From: JARRKU01 sp963675565
GTDB taxonomy: Bacteria; Desulfobacterota; Desulfobacteria; Desulfobacterales; Desulfosarcinaceae
Length of the DNA stretch: 64,000 nucleotides
Assembly: GCA_963675565.2 (NCBI GenBank)
Contig: CAXXYD010000004.1
Location: 1,612,001 to 1,676,000, forward strand
Direction of reading: 5' to 3'
Part shown: piece after piece, positions 1-10,599 of the stretch
Layout: every line of letters begins with the position of its first letter
Numbering within the stretch: the first letter of the stretch is position 1
Notes under the pieces: model-generated
Seen by the model: only the letters and a program-made list of their open reading frames with translations
What the model was told of the DNA's origin: nothing
The model's database searches: none
Made by a program: the position numbers and the translations under genes

Positions 1-2
1 CT

Positions 3-1566
<1,564 letters not shown>

Positions 1567-1574
<8 letters not shown>

Positions 1575-1968
1575 TAAAAAATGGATCGTACTGGGCTTGA
1601 TCATCTTCCTGGGCCTGTTCTCTTTTCCGCTCTGGTACAACCTGATGATCAAAGCGGGAACAGCGGCGCCGGCGCCGGAGCTGGTCCTCACTGAAAAAGC
1701 CAAAGCAGCTGAAAAATGCGTCATGTCCACGGAATTCATGAAAGCGGAACATATGCAGCTGCTGGACTTGTGGCGCCATTCGGTGGTGCGCAACGCCAAA
1801 CGCGAATTTGTCAACCCGGAAGGCAAGACCTTTAACATGAGCCTGTCCAACACCTGCTTGGACTGTCATTCCAACAAGGCCGAGTTTTGTGACCGCTGTC
1901 ACGACTATGCCTCGGTTCGCCCTTACTGCTGGGATTGCCATATCGATAACCCCAAAGGAGAAGAATAA
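1567..1968 (+). CDS. dsrJ: DsrJ, periplasmic triheme cytochrome c
   Basis: Triheme cytochrome c of the DsrMKJOP complex, held to the membrane by an uncleaved N-terminal helix (residues about 6-26). Three CxxCH heme sites lie at residues 97-101, 108-112 and 121-125. C51 is the likely Cys ligand of the unusual His/Cys heme known in this family. Two ATGs compete. GGAGG at 1556-1560 touches the ATG at 1561 but is 6 bases from the ATG at 1567, so the second is chosen (133 aa). It overlaps the end of dsrK and abuts dsrO, so translation is probably coupled. Confidence 0.93.
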
Positions 1969-2753
1969 TGGAAAGCAGCCGCAGACGCTTCTTGAAAATG
2001 GCGGGCATCGCCGCTGTGGGACTGGGGACCCAACCGGTAATCCAGGCAGTGGCCTCGGCCCAGTCACACGGTCCGCAGACACAGGTGCACCAAGGCCCCA
2101 AGGCACTCAAGGCCAAACAGTGGGCCATGGTGATCGATACCCGAAAATTGCAGCACGCCGAAGACATTGAACCCCTCATCGAGGCGTGCCACAAGGTCCA
2201 CAACGTGCCCCATTTTGAAAACAAGCACCACGAAATCAAATGGCTATGGGAAACCCATTACCACAACGCGTTTCCGGACAACGCAAACGCGCACCAGTCC
2301 GAGACGGTCGAACACCAGCCGTTTCTGGTTCTGTGCAACCATTGCCAGAACCCTCCCTGCGTGCGGGCCTGCCCAACCCAGGCGACGTTTAAACGCGAAA
2401 GCGACGGCATCGTGATGATGGACTTCCACCGCTGCATTGGCTGCCGTTTCTGCATGGCAGCCTGCCCTTACGGCTCTCGCAGCTTCAACTTCAGGGACCC
2501 GCGCCCCTTTATCAAAGAGCAGAACAAGGCTTTTCCCACCCGCACCAAGGGCGTGGTGGAAAAATGCAATTTCTGCGCTGAACGTCTGGCCGTGGGCAAA
2601 CTGCCGGCCTGTGTAGAGGCCTCCAATGGCGCCATTGTCTTCGGCGACCTGGAAGATCCCCATTCGGAGGTCAGGGAAGTGCTGCGTCACAATTTCACCA
2701 TTCGACGCAAACAGAGTCTGGGAACCGAACCGTGCGTCTACTACATCGTGTGA
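1968..2753 (+). CDS. dsrO: DsrO, periplasmic ferredoxin-like Fe-S protein with Tat signal
   Basis: Periplasmic electron-transfer subunit of DsrMKJOP, expected to pass electrons between DsrJ and the membrane subunit DsrP. A twin-arginine signal (SSRRRFLKMAG, residues 3-13) leads into a hydrophobic stretch. Cysteine clusters follow at C123/C126/C131/C135, C156/C159/C162/C166 and C200/C203/C215, as in NrfC/HybA-type proteins. AGGAG sits just before the ATG, and the start shares a base with the dsrJ stop. The length (261 aa) is usual for the family. Confidence 0.94.
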   Translation: MESSRRRFLKMAGIAAVGLGTQPVIQAVASAQSHGPQTQVHQGPKALKAKQWAMVIDTRKLQHAEDIEPLIEACHKVHNVPHFENKHHEIKWLWETHYHNAFPDNANAHQSETVEHQPFLVLCNHCQNPPCVRACPTQATFKRESDGIVMMDFHRCIGCRFCMAACPYGSRSFNFRDPRPFIKEQNKAFPTRTKGVVEKCNFCAERLAVGKLPACVEASNGAIVFGDLEDPHSEVREVLRHNFTIRRKQSLGTEPCVYYIV

Positions 2754-2760
2754 GGTGGGT

Positions 2761-3918
2761 ATGCTTGAATTAGCCTTAAAAGGGAAAAAAAGTTACTGGA
2801 TATGGGTGCTGGCCCTGCTGGGGGTTATCAGCGTGGGTTTCGCCCTTTACTTTAAACAACTTCAATTCGGTCTGGGAATTACCGGTATGAGCCGGGACGT
2901 ATCCTGGGGCTTTTATATTGCCAACTTCACTTACCTGGTGGGTGTGGCCGCCGGGGGGGTGATGGTGGTTCTGCCCTATTATCTGCACGACTACAAAGCC
3001 TACGGCCGCATCACCGTCATGGGTGAGTTTTTGGCCATCGCCTCAATCGTCATGTGCGTGCTCTTTATCCTGGTCGATCTGGGGCAGCCCATGCGGGCGT
3101 TAAACGTCCTGCTCTACCCGACCCCCAACTCCGTTCTGTTCTATGACGCCATCGTGCTCAACGGCTACCTGTTCCTCAATGCGGTGGTGGGCTGGAACGC
3201 CCTGGAAGCCGAACGCAACGGCACACACTACCAGAAATGGCTCAAACCGTTCATCTATATCTCAATCCCCTGGGCGGTCAGTATCCATACCGTGACCGCC
3301 TACCTGTACTGCGGTCTGCCGGGACGCCACTTCTGGCTCACCGCTATTCTGGCACCGCGTTTTCTGGCTTCGGCATTTGCCGCCGGCCCGGCCCTGCTGA
3401 TCCTGTTGTGCCTGTTCGTGCGCAAATTCACCAATTTCGACCCGGGCAGGGAGCAGATCCAGAGCCTGGCCAAAACCGTTGCCTACGCCATCTGCATCAA
3501 TGTGTTCTTCTTTCTGTGCGAGGTTTTTGTGGGCTTCTACAGCAACATCCCGGGTCACATGCACTCCATCGAATACCTGTTCGTCGGTATCGAAGGGCAT
3601 GCCAGTCTGGTGCCCTGGATGTGGAGCGCTATGGCATTGATGGTCATCGGCATCATCCTCACCGTCAACCCGGCCACCCGTAAAAACGAAGTGACCCTGG
3701 CAGCGGCCTGCGCCGTCATTATTTTCGGCACATGGATCGACAAGGGCCTCGGCATGATCTCCGGTGGTTTTGTGCCCAACCCCCTGCATGAAGTCACCGA
3801 ATATGCGCCTACGCTGCCGGAAATCGGCATCACTTTAGGTGTATACGCCATCGGGGCACTGGTTCTCACCTTGCTGTATAAAATTGTGGTGGGCGTCAAA
3901 GAGGAGATCCACGCGTAG
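2761..3918 (+). CDS. dsrP: DsrP, NrfD-family integral membrane subunit
   Basis: Polytopic NrfD/HybB-like quinone-interacting subunit of the Dsr complex. About ten hydrophobic helices are visible across 385 residues, starting with WIWVLALLGVISVGFALYF. The reading frame stays open upstream to 2626, but that part lies inside dsrO in another frame. The ATG at 2761, 7 bases after the dsrO stop and behind AGGTGGG, starts the recognisable protein. Last gene of the operon, with a terminator 30 bases downstream. Confidence 0.93.
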   Translation: MLELALKGKKSYWIWVLALLGVISVGFALYFKQLQFGLGITGMSRDVSWGFYIANFTYLVGVAAGGVMVVLPYYLHDYKAYGRITVMGEFLAIASIVMCVLFILVDLGQPMRALNVLLYPTPNSVLFYDAIVLNGYLFLNAVVGWNALEAERNGTHYQKWLKPFIYISIPWAVSIHTVTAYLYCGLPGRHFWLTAILAPRFLASAFAAGPALLILLCLFVRKFTNFDPGREQIQSLAKTVAYAICINVFFFLCEVFVGFYSNIPGHMHSIEYLFVGIEGHASLVPWMWSAMALMVIGIILTVNPATRKNEVTLAAACAVIIFGTWIDKGLGMISGGFVPNPLHEVTEYAPTLPEIGITLGVYAIGALVLTLLYKIVVGVKEEIHA

Positions 3919-3950
3919 CTGAAGACATTACCACAGGTTAAAAATTAAAA

Positions 3951-3984
3951 GCGGCCTGCACCTGAAAATGCGGGCCGCCTTTTG
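3951..3984 (+). terminator. Intrinsic terminator of the dsr operon
   Basis: A 10-bp stem (GCGGCCTGCA with TGCGGGCCGC, one T-G pair) closes an 8-base loop and is followed by CCTTTT. It lies 32 bases after the dsrP stop, where the operon should end. Confidence 0.8.
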
Positions 3985-4034
3985 ATTCCCATGCATCCCG
4001 TTTTGGGTTTTAACCCCATCGTGTTTCGGAAAGC

Positions 4035-4133
4035 GCCCAACGAGAAAGAGTGATTGCCGCAGGCGGGGATAAACCCCGCCCGCAATTGAGCGCCTGGTTT
4101 CGCAGGAGTAGGGTTTACGCCCACCCGTTGGGC
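4035..4133. repeat. Inverted-repeat intergenic element (MITE/REP-like)
   Basis: The ends are complementary (GCCCAACG at 4035-4042, CGTTGGGC at 4126-4133), and inside is a GC-rich hairpin, GGCGGGG-ATAAA-CCCCGCC at 4062-4080. It fills the gap between convergent dsrP and dus. No coding region in this 330-base gap is believable. Whether it is repeated elsewhere in the genome cannot be seen here. Confidence 0.4.
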
Positions 4134-4251
4134 ATTCACCACGGATTGCCGACTTCAATCGCCCCGTGCAGCCGCAATCAATAAGCTCGGACCCAAAGTT
4201 AATTACAGCGCAATCCGCTTTCCCAGCTGAATGTTGCCGGTTGGCGAGCGT

Positions 4252-5274
4252 CTATTGGAAAAAATTCATATTGGGCCGGTTGAGTACCCCGGGCCGCTTT
4301 TCGAAAAATTGCTCCAGCACGCGATGGATCGTCTGAAAATCCGGTGCATTGCGCAATCCGTTGAAAAGACTGTTGCCAAAGGCGAAATTTGCCGCCAGAT
4401 AGGCCCCGTATCGCTTATAGCGGCGCAAAGCGCCCCGGGGTTCGAAATGTTCCTGCAGCAAAGCACTCAATCGCAGCGCCACTTGCCGAAACAGGTCCTC
4501 AGAAGCTTCACGGCCGCAGGTAAATGAGGAAAAGAGCCAGGGTCTGGCAATAGCGATTCGTCCCAGGGCCACACCGTCGCAGCCGGTAGCGGTCAGCATT
4601 CTCATACAGTCCGGGCCATCAAAAACATCCCCATTGCCGAACACCGGGATGGAAACAGCCGCTTTGACCAGTCCGATATATTCCCATCGGGGCGGCCGGT
4701 TGCGCCGGTCCGGGGCCACCCGGGGATGAAACGTCAATGCATCCACGCCGGCATCTTCCAAGCGCCGGGCAAGATTCACCGGAACCTGAGGATCGTCTGT
4801 CCAACCGGTGCGAAACTTCACCGTCAGCGGACAACGGATCGCCTGCCGGATTTGACGGACCATCTCGATGGTCGCCGAAACGTCCCTGAGCAGTGCGGCA
4901 CCCAAATTATGCCTGCAGATCGAAGTGGTGGAACAGCCCAGATTGATATCCACGCCCCAAAGTCCTTCGTCTTCGATTCGCCGGGCCGCAAGAACCATGC
5001 GATGGGGCTTGTTGCCCACAATCTGAATGCACAACCGCCCGGCTTCTTCATCGCGCCAGCGAAAATACGGCGAGGTGTGGCGGTCCTCGTCGGGAATACG
5101 ACCGGCACTGCACATTTCGGAAAACATCAGCCCGCACCCGCCCAGTTCGTCCAGGACCTGACGAAAGGCAATATGCCCGAGAAAGGTCATGGGCGCCAGT
5201 ACCAGGCGGTTGGCAATAGTTTTGGTGCCGATGGTCAATGGTTGATTCAGCCGTTTGGTCAATTCTTTATTCAT
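4252..5274 (-). CDS. tRNA-dihydrouridine synthase family protein
   Basis: FMN-dependent TIM-barrel enzyme of the Dus family, which reduces uridines in the tRNA D-loop. Visible are the N-terminal LVLAPM strand, the INLGCS segment with the catalytic Cys (near residue 114), HNLGAALLRD, KFRTGW, the ALTFHPR phosphate-binding region, and FGNGDVFDG followed by GVALGRIAIARPWLF. The usual GCP-x-K catalytic motif reads GCSTTSI, so this is a divergent member. The subgroup (DusB-like or other) cannot be fixed by eye. It is 340 aa with an ATG start at 5274 and no strong ribosome site. Confidence 0.85.
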   Translation of the reverse strand: MNKELTKRLNQPLTIGTKTIANRLVLAPMTFLGHIAFRQVLDELGGCGLMFSEMCSAGRIPDEDRHTSPYFRWRDEEAGRLCIQIVGNKPHRMVLAARRIEDEGLWGVDINLGCSTTSICRHNLGAALLRDVSATIEMVRQIRQAIRCPLTVKFRTGWTDDPQVPVNLARRLEDAGVDALTFHPRVAPDRRNRPPRWEYIGLVKAAVSIPVFGNGDVFDGPDCMRMLTATGCDGVALGRIAIARPWLFSSFTCGREASEDLFRQVALRLSALLQEHFEPRGALRRYKRYGAYLAANFAFGNSLFNGLRNAPDFQTIHRVLEQFFEKRPGVLNRPNMNFFQ

Positions 5275-5615
5275 AGGGCACTATTTTGCGCTTCGTTGCG
5301 TTGATGGTGATGCCATTTTCAAGAAACCGATCTTTCAGAACCCGGCAAAAATCCGGGTTCAGAGGGCCCGGCTTTGACCTGCCCCTGAATGGGGCCCGCA
5401 GACTGCTGCCTGCTATGGCTCAAGTGTCGAGTTGTCAGTTGCCGGTCCCCAGGACCCGGTTTGACTATCGAATAAACAGCTACCCTGTCAGTAGCGTTAC
5501 GATTTGTCACAATATACGGCGGAACGCCTTGACGGTCGACCTTATTTATTGATAACACGCTGCAAAAGATAGAAACAGATGGATTTATTATTTTTCATCC
5601 TTCTTCACATTTTTC
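5275..5615. other. Intergenic region without a gene, between dus and rplU
   Basis: No convincing coding region. It holds a hairpin-like CCGGGTTCAGAGGGCCCGG (5356-5374), similar to a stretch after the glutamate-synthase-like gene near 63157, and a segment at 5417-5443 (AAGTGTCGAGTT...) resembling one at 58629. The rplU promoter follows it. Confidence 0.4.
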
Positions 5616-5644
5616 TTGACAATCGGACCAAAAAACTCAATTAT
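5616..5644 (+). promoter_or_regulatory. Sigma-70 promoter of rplU-rpmA-obgE
   Basis: TTGACA at 5616-5621, a 17-base spacer, and AATTAT at 5639-5644 (4 of 6 matches). It lies 47 bases before the rplU start, as expected for a ribosomal-protein operon. Confidence 0.6.
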
Positions 5645-5690
5645 TCGGCTTTTTAATAGTCTGTGGAATGTATTTTTTGGAGGAATACAC

Positions 5691-6002
5691 ATGTATGCTG
5701 TAGTGGCTACTGGAGGCAAACAGTATAAAGTCCAGGAAGGCGAAGTCCTGCGGGTGGAAAAACTGGCTGGTGAGATCGGCTCCGAAATTGCTTTTGACCA
5801 GATTCTGATGACATCGGATGGTGAGCAAGTCAAGATCGGACAGCCGGTGGTGGAAGGCGCCCAGGTCAGAGGACATATTGTCGAGCAGGGAAAAAGCAAA
5901 AAAATTATCGTCTTCAAGTATAAACGCCGAAAACGCTATCGTCGCAAAAACGGACATCGCCAGCCATTCACGGCGATCAAAATCGATACCATCCAAGCTT
6001 AG
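5691..6002 (+). CDS. rplU: 50S ribosomal protein L21
   Basis: Ribosomal protein L21, a 23S rRNA-binding protein of the large subunit. The 103-aa product begins MYAVVATGGKQYKV and has the basic KYKRRKRYRRKNGHRQ tail region with GHRQPFT, both family hallmarks. GGAGG lies 7 bases before the ATG at 5691. The frame is open further upstream, but that part includes the promoter, so it is not coding. It starts the rplU-rpmA-obgE cluster. Confidence 0.98.
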   Translation: MYAVVATGGKQYKVQEGEVLRVEKLAGEIGSEIAFDQILMTSDGEQVKIGQPVVEGAQVRGHIVEQGKSKKIIVFKYKRRKRYRRKNGHRQPFTAIKIDTIQA

Positions 6003-6026
6003 GCGACGTATTCAGGAGAAGATACC

Positions 6027-6281
6027 ATGGCACATAAAAAAGCGGGCGGAAGCTCGAAAAATGGTCGCGACAGTAATGGCCAGCGCCGGGGCGTAAAACG
6101 CTTCAGCGGCCAGCAGGTTAAAGCCGGGAACATTCTCGTGCGCCAGCTTGGCACAAAAATTCATCCGGGAAACAATGTCGGCTTAGGAAAGGATTACACC
6201 CTTTTTGCCAAGATCGATGGTGTCGTAACCTTTGAACGCAAAGGGCGCACCGGCAAAAAGGTCAGTGTTTATGCCGCGTGA
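6027..6281 (+). CDS. rpmA: 50S ribosomal protein L27
   Basis: Ribosomal protein L27, whose N-terminal tail reaches the peptidyl-transferase centre. The 84-aa product starts MAHKKAGGSSKNGRDS and contains GQRRGVKRFSGQ and ILVRQLGTKIHPGNNVG, nearly invariant in the family. There is no N-terminal extension of the kind cleaved by Prp protease in Firmicutes. AGGAG precedes the ATG. Its stop overlaps the GTG start of obgE. Confidence 0.98.
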   Translation: MAHKKAGGSSKNGRDSNGQRRGVKRFSGQQVKAGNILVRQLGTKIHPGNNVGLGKDYTLFAKIDGVVTFERKGRTGKKVSVYAA

Positions 6282-7285
6282 AGTTCATTGATGAGGCCAC
6301 AATCATCGTCCAATCCGGCAATGGGGGAAGCGGATGTGTCAGTTTCAGACGCGAACGCTTCATTCCCCGGGGCGGCCCGGACGGCGGTGATGGCGGCAAG
6401 GGCGGAGACGTCCTTTTAAGATCCACCTCCCGCAAGCGAACCCTGTACCACCTCCAATTTAAAAAATTATATAAGGCGCCCAATGGATCTCCCGGTCAGG
6501 GAAGCCAGAAAAGCGGCCGCAAGGGAGCCGACCTGATCCTCGAGGTTCCTGCCGGCACCATTGGCAGCAACGCCGAAACCGGCGAAATGGTCTTTGATCT
6601 GGCAAAACCCGACCAGGAAGTGATCGTGGCTCACGGCGGCAGGGGCGGGCAGGGCAACATGCGATTCAAATCGTCCACCCACCAGGCCCCTCGCTTTTCT
6701 CAACCCGGCGAGCCGGGCCAGAGCCTGACGCTCAAACTGGAACTCAAATCGCTGGCTGATGTGGGCATCATCGGCCTGCCCAATGCAGGAAAATCCACAC
6801 TGATCAGCATCCTGTCCTCGGCCCAGCCCAAAATTGCCAACTACCCGTTTACCACCTTGACCCCCAATCTGGGTGTCGTGCAGGCCCATGGCGAAGAGCC
6901 TTTTGTCGTGGCCGATATTCCGGGACTCATAGAGGGGGCCCACGACGGCGCCGGCCTGGGAATCCGCTTTCTAAAGCATGTGGAGCGAACCCGGATACTA
7001 TTGCACTTGATCGATGCCAGCGCCCTGGACCCTGATGACCCCCTGGCATCCTATCGTGTAGTCAACCATGAGCTCAAAATGTACAGCCGGGAACTTGCGG
7101 AAAAGCCACAATTGGTGGTACTCAATAAACTCGATATCGCAGGTGCCCGGGAACTTGCAGACCGGTTTTGCCAAGCCCTGCCGGACAGCGCTGCTCTTCG
7201 ACTGAGTGCCGCCACCCACCAGGGCCTGGATACCGTCAGAACCGCTATGGTGAAAATGTTAGAACAACTGGATGATCGCCCATAA
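6278..7285 (+). CDS. obgE: GTPase ObgE/CgtA
   Basis: Ribosome-associated GTPase acting in 50S assembly and stress control. The glycine-rich Obg fold covers residues 1-158. The G domain follows, with G1 GLPNAGKS (166-173), switch TTLTPNLG, G3 DIPGLIEG (213-220) and G4 NKLD near 285. The 335-aa length shows that the C-terminal OCT domain of some Obg proteins is absent. Start is GTG, in a 4-base overlap with the rpmA stop, so translation is probably coupled. The 3' end overlaps nadD. Confidence 0.96.
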   Translation: MKFIDEATIIVQSGNGGSGCVSFRRERFIPRGGPDGGDGGKGGDVLLRSTSRKRTLYHLQFKKLYKAPNGSPGQGSQKSGRKGADLILEVPAGTIGSNAETGEMVFDLAKPDQEVIVAHGGRGGQGNMRFKSSTHQAPRFSQPGEPGQSLTLKLELKSLADVGIIGLPNAGKSTLISILSSAQPKIANYPFTTLTPNLGVVQAHGEEPFVVADIPGLIEGAHDGAGLGIRFLKHVERTRILLHLIDASALDPDDPLASYRVVNHELKMYSRELAEKPQLVVLNKLDIAGARELADRFCQALPDSAALRLSAATHQGLDTVRTAMVKMLEQLDDRP

Positions 7286-7967
7286 CCAAAGCCGCGCCGC
7301 ACCAAACCGGGTGGGGCTTTTCGGCGGCACGTTCAACCCGATTCACCGGGGCCACACCCAGGTCGCCGAGGATGTCCTGAAGCAATACGGTCTGGATCAG
7401 GTTTGTTTTATCCCCAGCGCCATTCCGCCGCACAAGGCACCATCTGACACGGCAGCGGCCCATCACCGCCTGGCAATGGTGAAAATGGCGCTGCAGGGCA
7501 AAAACAGGATGTCGGTCTCCGATATCGAGCTCCAGCGTAAGGGACCTTCCTACACGATTGAAACATTGCGCTGGTTCAAAACAACTGATCTGGCAGGGCC
7601 GGATTTTTTTTTCATCGTTGGATTCGATGCGTTCCTGGAAATCCACACATGGAAAGCATTTATCCAGTTGTTCGACGAAACCGCGTTTATCATCATGTCC
7701 CGGCCGCAGCCCAATCGACCGGTCTTTGATTTTGCCGGGGCAGCGGCAGCATATACCCGGGAACAGATATCAAGGGATTACCAGCTGTCCGCGGACCAAA
7801 AAATTCTGCGGCACCCGGTCAAGCACCCGCTTTTCCTCGCATCGGTGCGGCCGCTGGACATTGCCTCCTCACGAATCCGCGAAGCGGTTCGTGAGGGGCG
7901 CAGCTTCGGTCACTGGGTCGACCCATCCGTAGCGCAGTACATTGAAACCAAAGGACTTTATCGATGA
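7272..7967 (+). CDS. nadD: Nicotinate-nucleotide adenylyltransferase
   Basis: Makes deamido-NAD from nicotinate mononucleotide and ATP. The N-terminal nucleotidyl-transferase motif GLFGGTFNPIHRGH (residues 15-28) and C-terminal SSRIRE are clear. PSAIPPHK and the FIVGFDAF segment also fit NadD. It is 231 aa and starts inside the end of obgE. The order obgE-nadD-rsfS is common in bacteria. Confidence 0.93.
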   Translation: MIAHNQSRAAPNRVGLFGGTFNPIHRGHTQVAEDVLKQYGLDQVCFIPSAIPPHKAPSDTAAAHHRLAMVKMALQGKNRMSVSDIELQRKGPSYTIETLRWFKTTDLAGPDFFFIVGFDAFLEIHTWKAFIQLFDETAFIIMSRPQPNRPVFDFAGAAAAYTREQISRDYQLSADQKILRHPVKHPLFLASVRPLDIASSRIREAVREGRSFGHWVDPSVAQYIETKGLYR

Positions 7968-8374
7968 AAAATGAAATCGACCCCCAGCTCGATCTTTACG
8001 TCCAGGCGGCCCTCAGCAGGAAGGCTGAATCCGTGGTGGTCCTGGATGTGCGCGGGCTGACATCCATAGCGGATTTTTTTATCATTTGCAGCGGCCGCTC
8101 AAACCGCCAGGTCATCGCCATGGCCGATCATATCAAAGTCTTTCTCAAAGAGCAGAATATACGCCCCCTGAGTATAGAAGGACAAAAAGAGGGGCTTTGG
8201 GTATTGATGGATTACGGTGATGTGATTATACATGTCTTTTACGAAGAAACACGCGCATTCTATGATCTTGAAGGCCTGTGGATCGATGCCAGGCGAGTCG
8301 CCACCAAAAGCCTCAAGGCCCATATCGACGCTGATCGCCAGGGTTTCCATGGGGAAGAGATCATCGTGGAGTAG
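7964..8374 (+). CDS. rsfS: Ribosomal silencing factor RsfS
   Basis: Binds L14 and blocks subunit joining under nutrient limitation. The 136-aa product carries the Iojap/RsfS signature: VVLDVRGLTSIADFFIICSGRSNRQV, and later EGQKEGLWVLMDYGDVIIHVF. It overlaps nadD by four bases (ATGA), indicating one transcript. Confidence 0.95.
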   Translation: MKNEIDPQLDLYVQAALSRKAESVVVLDVRGLTSIADFFIICSGRSNRQVIAMADHIKVFLKEQNIRPLSIEGQKEGLWVLMDYGDVIIHVFYEETRAFYDLEGLWIDARRVATKSLKAHIDADRQGFHGEEIIVE

Positions 8375-8465
8375 TTTCTGCCAATATAGAATATCCATTT
8401 TGAAACTGGGTATAGGTAACCTTGCCGTGCAGCGATAACGGCTAAAATTGAATATGGAGACTCCA

Positions 8466-10013
8466 ATGACAAGGCCCAAACCGGTTCTTTTAATGATCCT
8501 GGATGGCTGGGGTATCAATCCGGCAAGCCAGGGCAACGCCGTTGCTCTGGCGAAAACCCCCAACCTGGAACAACTTCTGGCCCAATATCCGCATACGCGA
8601 TTATCGACTTCCGGAAAGTCGGTGGGGTTGCCCGATGGCATTATGGGCAACTCGGAAGTCGGTCACTTGAACATCGGTGCCGGCCGAATCGTCTACCAGG
8701 ATCTGCTGCGCATCGACATGGCCATTGAAGACGGCAGTTTTTTTGAAAATGCCGCTATTTGTGCATCATTTCAACTGGCGCGGGACAACCATCGCGCGAT
8801 GCATCTGATGGGGCTGGTTTCCGACGGTGGGGTCCACAGCCAGTTGTCCCACCTTTTTGCGCTTCTTGATATGGCCAGGGAAAAAGGTCTGGATCAAGTC
8901 TATGTGCACGCCATCCTGGACGGCCGTGACACGTCGCCTGACGCCGGGAAACACTATATCGGCCAGCTACAGGAACATATGGATCGCATTGGCCTAGGCG
9001 TTATCGCCACTATCTGCGGGCGTTATTATGCTATGGACCGGGACACCCGATGGGAGCGGACCGCCTTGGCCTATACGCTCTACACCCAGGGAGAGGGACG
9101 TCTGGAAAATGATCCGGTCGCCGCTGTCGCGGCGGCCTATAGCCGTGGTGAAACCGATGAGTTTGTCAAACCGATAGTGATGACCGATCCCCAGGGCACC
9201 CCCCATGCCGTCGTTCAGGATGGGGACGGCGTCCTTTTTTTCAACTACCGGGCCGATCGCGCCCGCCAGATTACCCGGGCGTTTACCGAACCGCAGTTCG
9301 GTGGTTTTGAGCGCAAAGTCAGACCGGAGTTGGGCAGCTACGTCTGCATGACCCGGTACGACGAAACATTCGATCTGCCTGCGGCATTTGCCCCGGTTCA
9401 CCTGGAAGACATTTTGGGCGAGTGCATCAGTCGTGAAGGTCTGCGTCAACTGCGCATTGCTGAAACAGAAAAATATGCCCATGTCACTTATTTCTTCAAT
9501 GGCGGAGAGGAAAAGCCGTTCGACAACGAAGACCGCTGCCTGGTTCCGTCCCCCAGAGACGTCCCCACATACGATTATAAACCGCAGATGAGCGCCATGG
9601 CCGTCACCGAAACCGTGTTGGAACGCATCGCATCGGAACAATATGATTTTATCGTTTTGAACTTTGCCAACATGGATATGGTGGGACATACCGGTGTGCT
9701 GGATGCCGCCATTACGGCCGTCCAAACAGTGGATCATTGCGTCGGCCGTATCACCCAGGCGGTCCGGGAAAAGCAGGGGGCGCTGCTGATCACCGCCGAT
9801 CACGGCAATGCGGAAACCATGATTGACGAAAACGGGAACGTTCACACGGCCCACACCACCAACCCGGTTCATTTGCTGCTGGTCAGCGAGGCCCACCGCC
9901 AGGCGAAACTTGTTCCAGGCGTTTTGGGCGATATCGCACCCACCATATTGGAAGTGATGGCTCTGCGGCAACCGGATAAGATGACCGGCAGATCCCTCAT
10001 TAAAAAACCATAA
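8466..10013 (+). CDS. gpmI: 2,3-bisphosphoglycerate-independent phosphoglycerate mutase
   Basis: Mn-dependent glycolytic mutase interconverting 3- and 2-phosphoglycerate. Seen are the metal Asp in MILDGWG (D13), the phospho-accepting Ser in GNSEVGHLNIGAGR (S63), HAILDGRDTSP, FNYRADRARQ, and the metal-binding ITADHGNAE and HTAHTTNPV segments. It is 515 aa, the normal size. The ATG at 8466 is chosen because GGAG lies 6 bases upstream; the in-frame TTG and ATG just before it (8448, 8454) overlap or precede that site. Confidence 0.96.
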   Translation: MTRPKPVLLMILDGWGINPASQGNAVALAKTPNLEQLLAQYPHTRLSTSGKSVGLPDGIMGNSEVGHLNIGAGRIVYQDLLRIDMAIEDGSFFENAAICASFQLARDNHRAMHLMGLVSDGGVHSQLSHLFALLDMAREKGLDQVYVHAILDGRDTSPDAGKHYIGQLQEHMDRIGLGVIATICGRYYAMDRDTRWERTALAYTLYTQGEGRLENDPVAAVAAAYSRGETDEFVKPIVMTDPQGTPHAVVQDGDGVLFFNYRADRARQITRAFTEPQFGGFERKVRPELGSYVCMTRYDETFDLPAAFAPVHLEDILGECISREGLRQLRIAETEKYAHVTYFFNGGEEKPFDNEDRCLVPSPRDVPTYDYKPQMSAMAVTETVLERIASEQYDFIVLNFANMDMVGHTGVLDAAITAVQTVDHCVGRITQAVREKQGALLITADHGNAETMIDENGNVHTAHTTNPVHLLLVSEAHRQAKLVPGVLGDIAPTILEVMALRQPDKMTGRSLIKKP

Positions 10014-10038
10014 AGGATAAACCTACAGGAGTCGAAAA

Positions 10039-10566
10039 GTGACCTGCACCCCCCCACCCTGCGAAACCGTTACGGATTATATCACCGGAGTGCAGAAACC
10101 GGACACGGGTTCAGAGGCCAATCGCCAGGAAATGGAAAAAGTGCTGGTGGAGATCAAAGGCTATGACCGGTCGGAAATTGAAGTCGATACACCCATCGTG
10201 CTTGAAATGGAAGATGGACCCTATAGATCCAAACTCGATTTGGTGGTTCGCGTGGCCGGACGAAGATTCATGGTCATCAAATGCGCGCCGGGCTCTCTGG
10301 CTTCCCGGGAAAGAGAAGTCATCGCAGCCGCCCGCTTGATGGAAAGTTACCAAATCCCTATGGCTGTGGCCTCGGACGGACGCACGGCCCAGGTATGGGA
10401 CACGGTCAGCGGGAAAAGGCTGGGAGAGGGAATGGATGCGGTACCGTCGAGGCGGCAGGCCGAAAAAATGTTCCGCCCGGACACGGTTGTGGCTCTCGAC
10501 GAGAGCCTGCGCCCGCGGTTGCAGCTGATATTCAGGTCCTACGACAGCATGAACGTCAATCGATAG
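10039..10566 (+). CDS. HSDR_N-domain protein (type I restriction R N-terminal-like)
   Basis: A stand-alone 175-aa protein resembling the N-terminal nuclease-like domain of type I restriction R subunits. The core shows VEIKGYDRSEIEVDTPI, SKLDLVVRVAGRRFMVIKCAPGS and IAVASDGRTAQVW-like strands, the pattern D-x-n-(V/I)K expected of a PD-(D/E)xK fold. No helicase or methylase genes are nearby, so a restriction role is not supported. Start is GTG at 10039 with AGGAG 7 bases before it. It follows gpmI by 25 bases and is probably co-transcribed. Confidence 0.7.
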   Translation: MTCTPPPCETVTDYITGVQKPDTGSEANRQEMEKVLVEIKGYDRSEIEVDTPIVLEMEDGPYRSKLDLVVRVAGRRFMVIKCAPGSLASREREVIAAARLMESYQIPMAVASDGRTAQVWDTVSGKRLGEGMDAVPSRRQAEKMFRPDTVVALDESLRPRLQLIFRSYDSMNVNR

Positions 10567-10599
10567 GAAATTGCCGGCATCCTTGAACCTGCACGCTAA

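Noticed and set aside
8994..9971. 325-codon minus-strand open frame opposite gpmI
   Set aside because: Shadow of gpmI; the plus-strand gene has all family motifs.
10039..10566. Restriction-modification system
   Set aside because: Only the N-terminal-like HSDR domain is present; there is no helicase, methylase or specificity gene nearby, so a stand-alone housekeeping-linked protein is likelier.
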